Below, in pieces: positions 56,748-64,000 of a DNA stretch of 64,000 nucleotides (position 1 is the first letter of the stretch; each line of letters starts with the position of its first letter). Below the pieces are notes generated by a model that did no database searches, was not told the DNA's origin, and saw only the letters and a list, made by a program, of their open reading frames with translations. The DNA is taken from the NCBI GenBank assembly GCA_012274445.1, contig JAAROD010000015.1:1550001-1614000 (forward strand), written 5' to 3'. The translations under genes were made by a program, and so were the position numbers. Source of the stretch: Sclerotiophoma versabilis. Its lineage: Eukaryota > Ascomycota > Dothideomycetes > Pleosporales > Didymellaceae.

Positions 56748-57749
56748 GCGTGTTATGAGTAGGGCGAAGAGGGAACGAAATGAAGATTCTGAACGATTCA
56801 CCAGCATATTCCGTCTCGGAGGGTTTGGTCCTGCGGAGTCCCGGAGTGTACTTAAAAGAGCAAGCATTGAACTTGCAAGTTCAGGCCTATCAATGGAGCT
56901 GACCTTGTCTCAAACGAGCAGGTCTTCGATCACATTACAATGGAGGCTTCACTTGGGTGATGTTCCGCATAACCATTGGTGATCATTCACGATGTGCTTG
57001 TCCTCTGCATGTGCTGTGTTTGTCTCGGTGCGACTGACATCATTCGACCAGAACATCCCTTCGACGTCTACATATACCCAGGCAATGCACTAATTGCCTA
57101 CACCAGCAGCGTGCTGTTCCCATGCTGGTTCTAAGTGAAAGTTCCTTGTCGATTTGGCATAGACTAACGGCAGGAGCATTGCACTCAACGATGATAAAAC
57201 AAAGCGCTGTTGTTGATACACGTCGGACGTCGCTTCTGGTGTTAACATCCCACAAAGTATCAACATGAACGCAAACATCCACGCTTTAGCCCTTACTTTA
57301 AGACGCATGACTCTTGTAATTCAAGGATGATGCAGGTTCAGCAGCTTGGAGTCGTTGAAAACACAGCAGGTATGATGTCATTGCACACAACAATGGCTGT
57401 TGGCAATCTTCATGGAACGATTATAACACCCAATGGCAGTAACCCTTTTCTTCGGATGTCGTGCTTTCTTCCTGTCTGTCTCACTTTTTTCAACTAGTAA
57501 TGCGATACCAGTGTCAATTGCTCTGCAACATTGCGTTGACCCTGTTGCAACATCACGCTGGCTTCGCTCCTTCTCGCATTCTTTTTGCGTGTTTGTTGTC
57601 GCTTGAGTCTTGTCCTGCACACAGCCAGCCTAGTGCCAAGGCAGTGGGGTAATGCTGCCTTGCTATGTTATTCTGCCTATCTTACTGTTCTCGGCGACCT
57701 GCATCTTCATTCATGTAACTTTTGGAAGGCCAATAATGCTTTGCGCCGG
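56748..57749. other. Gene-free stretch after RPL11
   Basis: RPL11 3' UTR followed by about 800 bases of increasingly AT-rich DNA with short ORFs (57040-57282 minus, 57378-57620 minus) lacking motifs. It marks the border between the gene-dense block and the repeat-rich right end. Confidence 0.45.
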
Positions 57750-58972
57750 CGTGTCATATCGCGTGAAACAATGACATCCTCAGCAGAGTGGTTCGATGTA
57801 AGAAGGCAGGTCTTCGTTCTGGCACAAATCAGGGCCCAGAAGAGTTATATCCGGATGAACGGCCTTCGACACAACTTGGACCAACTTACTTGTAGCGATC
57901 CTCGCGATAAGTTATACTCGATCATAGGTATAATGGATGCGTCCGGTCAAGGTCTGCAGATGGTACCAGCTTACACATAAGCAGCAGAAGGCGTGTACAT
58001 AGATGTCGCGAAACAAGTGTACACTAAGTAGTCCAGCCCAAACCTGACTATAAGTTGTGAGCTTTCATCTAGAGCATTGGATATTCTGTCGTGGGTTCCA
58101 GATTGGTCAACCCCTTTGAAGTCAGCCAGCATCAGAGCGAGATAGAGCGCGTCCGCTTGGATCGGAACCCAGCCAACATTCGATGAAACGGGCTTGCATT
58201 GTACCGTGAGAGATATCTCTGCAGGGCGAGTAACAGAAGTCAGTGAACACTCAACGAGCGTGTTTGATACCACCACTGAGGAGAGGTTTGGCTTCATAAG
58301 GGCATTGCGGCCGTCTGTAGAGAGTTTGGACAGTATATATCTTACGGACCAAAACCTGTTGGAAGTATACTGTCATATCCTTGTCGCAGACCGGTTCGAA
58401 GACAACACGCGATCATTAGAAGCAAATAGCCCTGTCTTTTCCCAGAGCCTGCAATCACTGAAGCTGGCATGGTCTGAGGATGCGAGTCAAAAGAAGTTTG
58501 CAGAAGAGCTCAGGAAGCCGAACAGCTACTTTCAGTAATTGTTCAAGGTTAACACGAACCGCCGGCCTTTCAGAACACTTGACGGTTATCTTGGGTTTGC
58601 ACCTGCCGAAATACAGATTGGTGATATGCTTTGCGTTCTGCTTGGCTGCGATCTTTCTGTAAACTTGCGCCCAGCTACCGACCACACTTGGTTGGTTGTC
58701 GGTCCTTGTTACGCACATGGCCTCATGAACGGAGAGATCATATGTATCACAATAAACACATCGCGGAAACTCGGTCGGATGAACTTGGACGGGAGGACTA
58801 TCTCATGCTATACGACCCGGAAGATGGCATACCGTATCTCGAGCCGGACGAAATGTTAGAGAAAGTGGGCATCGAAGTTGAGAGCGAGCAAGAACATCCC
58901 TACAGACTCTTCGTTCTTCCAGAAACCCTGCGAGCTGCTGGAATACAAGTGGAGGAATTCGTCCTGGTATAA
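57750..58972 (+). pseudogene. HET-type (heterokaryon incompatibility-like) gene remnant
   Basis: One plus-strand frame from about 57750 to 58750 keeps HET-protein hallmarks: SDPRDKLYSIIGIMD, then GVYIDVAKQVYT, LSWVPDWSTP and, late, WLVVGPCYAHGLMNGEI. It is broken by four in-frame stops: TAA at 57978, TAG at 58029, TAG at 58143 and TAA at 58536. Near 58760-58780 the similarity moves to another frame that ends at 58972 with FVLPETLRAAGIQVEEFVLV. The N-terminal part of a HET domain (the YVALSYCWG region) is missing. Such proteins trigger cell death on fusion of unlike hyphae when intact (family knowledge). All four stops could come from CpA to TpA changes, as in repeat-induced point mutation. 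Non-functional as it stands. Confidence 0.6.
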
Positions 58973-59552
58973 AGTAAGACTCAGTCGATATCTGAATGTC
59001 TCCAAAGGCATGGAGGCTTATCTCCCGAATATCATCACATATCAGCACAATACAGATCATTCCTCTCTGGTGTACATATTTCTCTAATATCCGCACCTTC
59101 TCTCGACCGCCTGATTAGCCTCTTAGCTGCAGGAATGATCAAGCGCAGCAGTTGATAATAATTAACTCAAACAAAAGAGACTGCAGGTCTTTAGCAGAAT
59201 ATAAGCATTTGGCTTATATACACAAGATATACTGTAGTCCTAAATTACTTTATTAGCTTGCGAAGAATTTGCAGACCTTCTTCAAAAATCTCCGTTAAGG
59301 TGATGTAGTATGTGCACGTGTATAGCGAATGTTATACTTTTTGTATTTTCTACTTCAAAGGAGAGGAACCCGCAAATAATTGGCCGAGCTTAAACTCTAG
59401 ACAGAGAACTCCATACAACAATTAAGTGCTTACAACCATCTAAACTTCGATGTTTCCCTACTTTTATTAAGTTAGTAATTGTAAAGTATAGATAGCTAAA
59501 GGCTAAAGTAATAAGCTGTATAGCAAATAACTAAGCCTCGTAATAGATAGAG
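58973..59552. other. AT-rich transition region
   Basis: About 580 bases with rising TpA content between the HET remnant and the first clear tandem repeat unit. No ORF of note; probably decayed repeat DNA. Confidence 0.45.
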
Positions 59553-59740
59553 ATTACTTACAGTCTTTAGAATATATTAGTATTAGAGTTTAAGGCTTAT
59601 TAGTTTCGATTTAACTATAGAATACTTACAGGCTAGAAACTTTATTAGTACTAGAATCTATACTATATTAATGTAGTTATAATACTTACAATCTATAGCG
59701 TATATTTATATTAGACTCTATAACTTATTAGTCTAGCTAT

Positions 59741-59745
59741 AATAC
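59741..59745. repeat. Target site duplication, left copy (AATAC)
   Basis: AATAC directly before the solo LTR, matched by AATAC directly after it at 60247-60251. Confidence 0.85.
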
Positions 59746-60246
59746 TGTTGAAGTTGTACTTTCAAGCAAAGCTCGTAAGCACTATTCGTATTGGTTCTCA
59801 GGGATGAGCGCTGGTACAGGATGATCCGTAAGGGTTGGGGTTATTGTCTAGTGAGACACCGTGACAATGGAGGGTAACAATGAGTAGTATAGAGTAGACT
59901 ATCTAGCTCGAGAGTTGGGGGTTGAGATTCCAAAGACAAACTTGATTGACTAAGTTGAACACGAACCATAAGGGTTGTGTTCCTACTGACTATATACTTA
60001 AGATGTCCCATAGTGTAGCATGGTCTTCCACCAAGTCCCATAGGGGGCCTTGTGGTATTCATGGAACAATGTGGGATTCGTGGGACATCACGTGACGTTG
60101 TGTTGTCGTGTCTCACACTCCTGACTCCAGGTTCTGTGTGGAGTTCGTGAGACATCACGTGACCTGGGGCCTGGCGCCCGCCGATCCAGGGCCCGCCATT
60201 GGTAATAAGTCACCATCCCCGCGTGCCATCCTCCGAGATCGTAACA
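59746..60246 (-). mobile_element. Solo LTR of a Ty3-type element
   Basis: 501 bp beginning TGTTGAAGTT and ending GATCGTAACA on the plus strand (read on the minus strand, TGTTACGATC ... ACTTCAACA, so TG...CA ends). It is flanked by the perfect 5-bp duplication AATAC. Its left 254 bp match the left part of the LTR at 61007 almost base for base; the right 247 bp do not, apart from the last about 10 bases. The right part has two copies of TTCGTGRGACATCACGTGAC at 60077-60096 and 60144-60163. No internal element sequence adjoins, so it is a solo LTR left by recombination. Confidence 0.85.
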
Positions 60247-60251
60247 AATAC
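60247..60251. repeat. Target site duplication, right copy (AATAC)
   Basis: Identical to 59741-59745, on the other side of the solo LTR. Confidence 0.85.
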
Positions 60252-61006
60252 TTACTGCTGTTATCGGCTATAGAGTTTATTAGTATTATAGTTAATAACT
60301 TATTAATCTAGTATTAGCTAAGTATTACTTACAGGCTATAAAGGTTATTAGTATTAGAAGATGTATAAATATCTAGCTTTGCTAGTAAATACTTACTTGC
60401 TATAAAATATATTAGTATTTATATATAACTTATTAATATAGTATTAAGTTATAAATACTTACTTCCTTTAGATTATATTAGTATAAGAATATATATCTTA
60501 TTAATAGTACTTAGTAGTAAATACTTACAGACTAAAGACTATATTAGTATTAAGATATATAAATTAAAAATAGCTAATACTTAAAATAGTACTTACTCTC
60601 TATAGATTTTCTTAGTATTATAGTAAAAGCTTAGTAATCTTGCTTTAACTAAAGAATACTTACTTTCTATAGTATTTATTAGTATTAGAATAATAGGCTT
60701 AATAGTCTAGTCTTAGACTCTTAACTAGAAAATACTTACAGTCTATAGTATTTATTAGAATTAAAATAAAAAGCTTAGTAATCTAGTTTTTACTAGATAT
60801 TACTTACAATCTAGAGAGTTTATTAGTAATAGAATAAAAGGCTAAAGAATCTAGCTTTAATTAATAATTACTTACAGGCTATAAAGTCTTAGTATTATAA
60901 TAAAAAGCTTAGTAAAGTAGCTTATATTAAAACTAACTTACAGGCTAGATTTTATTATTATTGTTAAAGTAAAAGGCTTAGTAATCTAGTATTAACTAGA
61001 AATTAC

Positions 61007-61505
61007 TGTTGAAGTTGTACTTTCAAGCAAAGCTCGTAAGCACTATTCGTATTGGTTCTCAGGGATGAGCGCTGGTACAGGAAGGTCCGTAAGGGTTGGG
61101 GTTATTGCCTAGTGAAACACCGTGGCAATAGAGGGTAACAATGAGTAGTATAGAGTAGACTATCTAGCTCGAGAGTTGGGGTCGAGATTCCAAAGACAAA
61201 CTTGATTGACTAAGTTGAACACGAACCATAAGGGTTGTGTTCCTACTGACTATATACTTGCTATGGGGTAATGCTCGTTGACGAGCGACTAGGGTCAGTC
61301 CAATGAAATACATAGCGTTGCTCGTTGACGAGCGATAACATACGATGCTCGTTGACGAGCAAGTCACGTGTGTCATGCTCGTTGACGAGCATGTCACGTG
61401 ACCGTACAAAGGGAGATCCTTCCTGACTCCGCCCCTGGTTCATGGGTGAGGGCTGTGGTTGGCTACTTAATCACTGTGCCGCTTCGTCCGCACAGGATCG
61501 TAACA
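61007..61505 (-). repeat. 3' LTR of the chromovirus
   Basis: 499 bp from TGTTGAAGTT to GATCGTAACA (plus strand), with TG...CA ends. Orientation follows from the adjoining polypurine tract and pol. The part from 61007 to 61259 (R-U5 side by orientation) matches the solo LTR; the part from 61260 to 61505 (U3 side) differs and holds four palindromic GCTCGTTGACGAGC units. Confidence 0.88.
61273..61390. promoter_or_regulatory. Four palindromic 14-mers in the LTR U3 region
   Basis: GCTCGTTGACGAGC occurs at 61273-61286, 61320-61333, 61347-61360 and 61377-61390. Its arms are GCTCGT and ACGAGC around TG. TCACGTG lies after the third and fourth copies, an E-box-like core. The location in U3 suggests binding sites for a dimeric factor (inference). 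Confidence 0.75.
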
Positions 61506-61529
61506 CTATCCTCCTCCTCCTTTGGGTTT
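61506..61529 (-). other. Polypurine tract next to the 3' LTR
   Basis: On the minus strand AAAGGAGGAGGAGGATAG ends directly at the LTR start TGTTACGATC. This is where plus-strand DNA synthesis of an LTR element is primed and confirms the orientation. Confidence 0.8.
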
Positions 61530-61607
61530 GTCCTCAAACCACGTGACTGGAATCCGGGCTTACATAAAACCGAGCTTGTCCCCGCATCTGGTGACCGGTA
61601 TGTCGAG

Positions 61608-62108
61608 ATGTCTTCTCACACCCGCAACCTTCGACTTGGTCTAGAAATTCGTCGAGCTAATACTCCCGCCGAAGTCCCCTGCAACCGTTGTTTCTTCGAA
61701 GGCCACGAGTGCTACATCATGCCGAACGCTACAAAGCGTCTGAAGTGTGCTGAGTGCACAAAGGCTGGGAAGCCTTGTGTCAACATGTCGTGGGAGTCGC
61801 TGGATCGTACTCGCGAAGAGTATGAAAAGAAGGTGGAAGAAGATGAAACCTTGTTGGCAACCGTTATTGCGCGGTTGTTGCGAAATAAGAAGATTCTGAA
61901 ACAAGCTGAGAATCGCGCGCGGCAAAAGGCGCTGTGTATGGCGAATGAAATGGCCGAATCGGGAGAACTGGATTTTGCCGAGGAGATGGATTGTCCGGCG
62001 GCGTCGATAGGCATGTGTGCCTCGCCTGCGACCTGGGCTGCTCTCGGGCTTATCGAGGAGTCTGTTGCGAACCATGGTACTTCTGTACCAATTGGTGGCA
62101 GTTCGTGA
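61608..62108 (+). CDS. Antisense accessory ORF of the retrotransposon with Zn2Cys6-like cysteine spacing
   Basis: A 166-residue frame on the strand opposite pol, between the 3' LTR and the end of pol, overlapping the last 59 bases of pol. The frame is open from 61398, inside the LTR, but the ATG at 61608 (G at -3) begins the coherent protein. Cysteines at residues 25, 28, 35, 47, 50 and 57 give CX2CX6CX11CX2CX6C, within the Zn2Cys6 spacing rule (PCNRCFFEGHEC ... CAECTKAGKPC). The usual basic run after the second cysteine is missing, but KRLK precedes the fourth. Residues about 65-125 are a charged coiled coil (REEYEKKVEEDETLLATVIA, then KKILKQAENRARQKALCMAN), as expected for a dimer. I recall similar proteins in many copies in Pleosporales genomes, annotated as hypothetical. 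DNA binding is inferred, not shown. Confidence 0.65.
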   Translation: MSSHTRNLRLGLEIRRANTPAEVPCNRCFFEGHECYIMPNATKRLKCAECTKAGKPCVNMSWESLDRTREEYEKKVEEDETLLATVIARLLRNKKILKQAENRARQKALCMANEMAESGELDFAEEMDCPAASIGMCASPATWAALGLIEESVANHGTSVPIGGSS

Positions 62109-64000
62109 GGTGCGTTGGAGGTTCCCATGTGTTTTCTGATTCCGGGTAACCTAACCATTTGACTAGGTATCGAATACCCTTCTTGGTTCTCCGATGTGTT
62201 ACTATTTTTTCGACTTCCCATTCATCGTTGCCGTCGGCTTGGTAGTGGAAGTCTTTCTGGATTGGCGTTCTTGGGTCGGCAGGTTCCAACAGCGAGATGT
62301 GGAACACTGGATGGATCTTTGCATCCTTGGGTAGCTCAAGTCGATAGTTGACTGGGCTGATTTGCTTAGAAATGAAAAATGGTCCGACCTTGACCTTGTC
62401 CAGCTTTTTCGTTGCTCTTCGTGTTCTGAGATTTTTTGTGAGGAGATAGACTTTATCCCCCTCCTTTAGCTGAGGTGCTATTTTTCGTTTCTGATTGACA
62501 TATGAAATGGCTCGTCCCTGAGCTCGTGCGATGTTTTCGAGTGATTTCCGGTGTACTTCCTTCAGTCTAACTGCTGAGGCTATTGCTGATTCCGTCTGAA
62601 TAGGGCAATCGTGAGATCGAGTAAAGAGATTTGGGTGTCTCCCGTGGTTCGCGAAGAACGGCGTCGTGCCCGTTGCTTCCGATAACTTGTTGTTGTATGC
62701 AATCTGTGCCATGGGTAATAGCGAAACCCAGTTGTCTTGTTCCTGGTTGCTGTAGATCCGAAGGTATGTTTCCATGGTCTGATTCGTTCTTTCTGTCTGT
62801 CCATCCGTCTGCGGATGATAGGCTGTAGATAGCTTTTTCTTGGTACCCAATGCGGCAAGCATCGTGGTCCAATAGTTTGACGTGAAAAGCTTATCTCTGT
62901 CGCTGATGATTGACTCGGGCATTCCGTGGTAGCGAATGATCCGATCGATGAATACCGTAGCTAGCTGTTGCGCAGTGTAGCTGTGTCTGAATGGTATCAT
63001 TTCAGCGTACTTGGTGAATCTATCTACTACGACGAAGATTGAGTCGTAGGTGTATCCTGTGACAGGGTCCTTGGAGGGTGGTAGCTGTGTGACGAAATCC
63101 ATTGTGATGTTCGTCCATGGTGCCGTTGGTGGTTCCATTGCTTGTGCTTCCCCATACTTGGCGTGTGTGCTATGTTTGTTCTGTTGGCACTGCACGCAGT
63201 TCCTGATGAACTTGGTGACCTTGTCCTTCATGTTGGAAAACTCATAGTGTCGCTTGATGAGTTCCATGGTGCGAGTAATACCAGGGTGTCCGTGTAGCGC
63301 ATCGTCATGATGTCTTGAGATAACTTCCTCCTGAAGTTCTTCTGGTACTTGCTCCGGGATGCGTTGTTCCTGCTGAACTTGCATCACTAAATTGAGCTGC
63401 TGAGATGGTCCCAATGTCCCGTCCTTGTTAACCCCGAGAATGGCGAACTTGTTGATTGTTTTTTCGCCTGCGAGATCGTGGCGTCGGCTGAGCGCGTCTG
63501 CTCTACCGTTTTCTTTTCCTGGCGTATACAGGATCTTGAACTTGTACTGACCAAGCATTTCTGACCAGCGCACTTGTCGTCGGTTCAGAACCTTAGTAGT
63601 GGTGAAGTGTACCAAGTTCTTGTGATCTGTGTAGATGGTGAGTTCTGAGCAGCTTTCTGCGTATACTCTCCAATGCTGTAGTGCATCGACAATGGCCATG
63701 AGCTCTTTGTCGTGTACGTCATATCGTTCTTCCGGTGCCGTGAACTTCCTTGAGTGGTAGGCAATCGGGTGCCATTGACCGTCTCGTTCTTGAGTAATGC
63801 ATGCTCCTAATGCTAAATCCGAGGCATCCGTTTCAAGGCGTGCGGGTTCGCCGCTCCTGAATGCGATTAGTGTGGGGGGCTCTACGCATGCTTGCTTGAG
63901 CGCTTGGAAAGCGTCCTCTTGCGCTTGTTCCCACTTGAAGGGTGTATCCTTCCGCGTAAGTCTCGTGAGCGGTAAGGCCTTCATGGAGTAGTCCTTGATA
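62050..64000 (-). CDS. Ty3-type pol polyprotein, partial: RT end, RNase H, integrase, chromodomain
   Basis: Open from the window edge to the stop at 62050, at least 650 residues, without break. From its N-terminal side: the end of the reverse transcriptase (IKDYSMKALPLTRLTRKDTP), RNase H with LETDASDLALGACITQ, HDKELMAIVDAL and IYTDHKNL, and GRADALSRR. Next the integrase zinc-binding H2C2 region (HHDDALHGHPGITRTM ... NCVQCQQNK), the core with ITMDFVTQLPPS, IISDRDKLFTSNYW and HPQTDGQTERTN giving the D, D and E, and finally a chromodomain (WEVEKIVTHRRTKKGIRYLV, KWLGYPESENTWEP). This order is that of chromoviruses, whose chromodomain steers integration to heterochromatin (family knowledge). All visible catalytic residues are present, so the copy may be active if its 5' part is intact. 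Confidence 0.93.
   Translation of the reverse strand, partial: IKDYSMKALPLTRLTRKDTPFKWEQAQEDAFQALKQACVEPPTLIAFRSGEPARLETDASDLALGACITQERDGQWHPIAYHSRKFTAPEERYDVHDKELMAIVDALQHWRVYAESCSELTIYTDHKNLVHFTTTKVLNRRQVRWSEMLGQYKFKILYTPGKENGRADALSRRHDLAGEKTINKFAILGVNKDGTLGPSQQLNLVMQVQQEQRIPEQVPEELQEEVISRHHDDALHGHPGITRTMELIKRHYEFSNMKDKVTKFIRNCVQCQQNKHSTHAKYGEAQAMEPPTAPWTNITMDFVTQLPPSKDPVTGYTYDSIFVVVDRFTKYAEMIPFRHSYTAQQLATVFIDRIIRYHGMPESIISDRDKLFTSNYWTTMLAALGTKKKLSTAYHPQTDGQTERTNQTMETYLRIYSNQEQDNWVSLLPMAQIAYNNKLSEATGTTPFFANHGRHPNLFTRSHDCPIQTESAIASAVRLKEVHRKSLENIARAQGRAISYVNQKRKIAPQLKEGDKVYLLTKNLRTRRATKKLDKVKVGPFFISKQISPVNYRLELPKDAKIHPVFHISLLEPADPRTPIQKDFHYQADGNDEWEVEKIVTHRRTKKGIRYLVKWLGYPESENTWEPPTHLTNCHQLVQKYHGSQQTPR

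Larger units (their letters stand above)
59553..61006. repeat. Degenerate AT-rich tandem repeat, units about 60-75 bp
   Basis: A motif like ATACTTACAGNCTATAG, then TTATTAGTATTAGA, a run like AAAAGGCTTAGTAATCTAG and a variable TTAACTAG recurs again and again. Unit starts are seen near 59553, 59622, 59682, 59741, 60322 and 60388, and more follow up to 61006. The array is interrupted by a solo LTR (59746-60246). It is very rich in TA dinucleotides and has few CA or TG, which resembles RIP-altered DNA; no original element is recognisable. Confidence 0.75.
61007..64000 (-). mobile_element. Ty3-type chromovirus retrotransposon, 3' part
   Basis: On the minus strand the order is pol (from beyond the window edge), a short internal region with an antisense ORF, a polypurine tract and the 3' LTR. 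The 5' LTR, gag, protease and most of the reverse transcriptase lie beyond 64000. The pol frame has no stop in 1.95 kb, so the copy looks recent. The flank left of the LTR is ATTAC (61002-61006), the expected target duplication; its partner lies outside the window. Confidence 0.9.

Noticed and set aside
59553..61006. The AT-rich array as a centromere or telomere-associated sequence
   Set aside because: There are no telomere repeats, and centromeres in these fungi cannot be identified from 1.5 kb of AT-rich repeat; the simpler reading is RIP-damaged repeat DNA.
1..64000. tRNA or rRNA genes
   Set aside because: GGTTCGAA-like B-box matches (for example near 1036, 33286 and 33650) have no matching A box or acceptor stem at the right distance, and two lie in coding or intron sequence; a tRNAscan run would settle this.

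Overview
The window reads as nuclear DNA of a filamentous ascomycete, most likely a Dothideomycete of the Pleosporales type (inference). The evidence is many short introns (about 50-120 nt, GT...AG, often with a CTAAC-like branch site), single-copy eukaryotic housekeeping genes close together on both strands, fungal families (Zn2Cys6 factor, Shr3, Sfk1, HET-like remnant), and an AT-rich retrotransposon block at the right end. No rRNA, tRNA, CRISPR or bacterial operon was recognised.

Left part (1-33.6 kb): a decayed zinc-ribbon gene; a nucleoside 2-deoxyribosyltransferase-like gene; the diphthamide co-chaperone DPH4; a 14-3-3 gene with extremely small exons; an FMP32/MCUR1-like mitochondrial gene; a large WW plus PhoD-like phosphatase gene; two large unrecognised genes; an Sfk1/FRAG1 membrane protein; ornithine decarboxylase with a long ATG-free leader; a small unknown gene; and a SAM plus PH domain protein. 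Gene-free stretches of 1-3.5 kb separate several of them.

Centre (37-57 kb): a Zn2Cys6 regulator after a 3.5 kb gene-free stretch, then a compact core block: a conserved unknown gene, the splicing factor Spp2, a coiled-coil gene, Shr3, MCM7, PEX1, MPC1, SmB and ribosomal protein uL5 (RPL11). MCM7/PEX1 and SmB/RPL11 are divergent pairs sharing promoters under 300 bp. Most spliced models below were built by joining frames at visible GT/AG sites and checking that phase and family residues are preserved.

Right part (57.7-64 kb): a HET-type gene remnant with four in-frame stops and a frameshift; a degenerate AT-rich tandem repeat (units about 60-75 bp); a solo LTR with a perfect 5-bp target duplication; and the 3' half of a Ty3-type chromovirus on the minus strand with an intact RNase H, integrase and chromodomain. 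Between its 3' LTR and the end of pol lies an antisense ORF whose six cysteines have Zn2Cys6 spacing. That ORF, together with the LTR pair that shares one half but has different U3 halves, is the most unusual part of the window.
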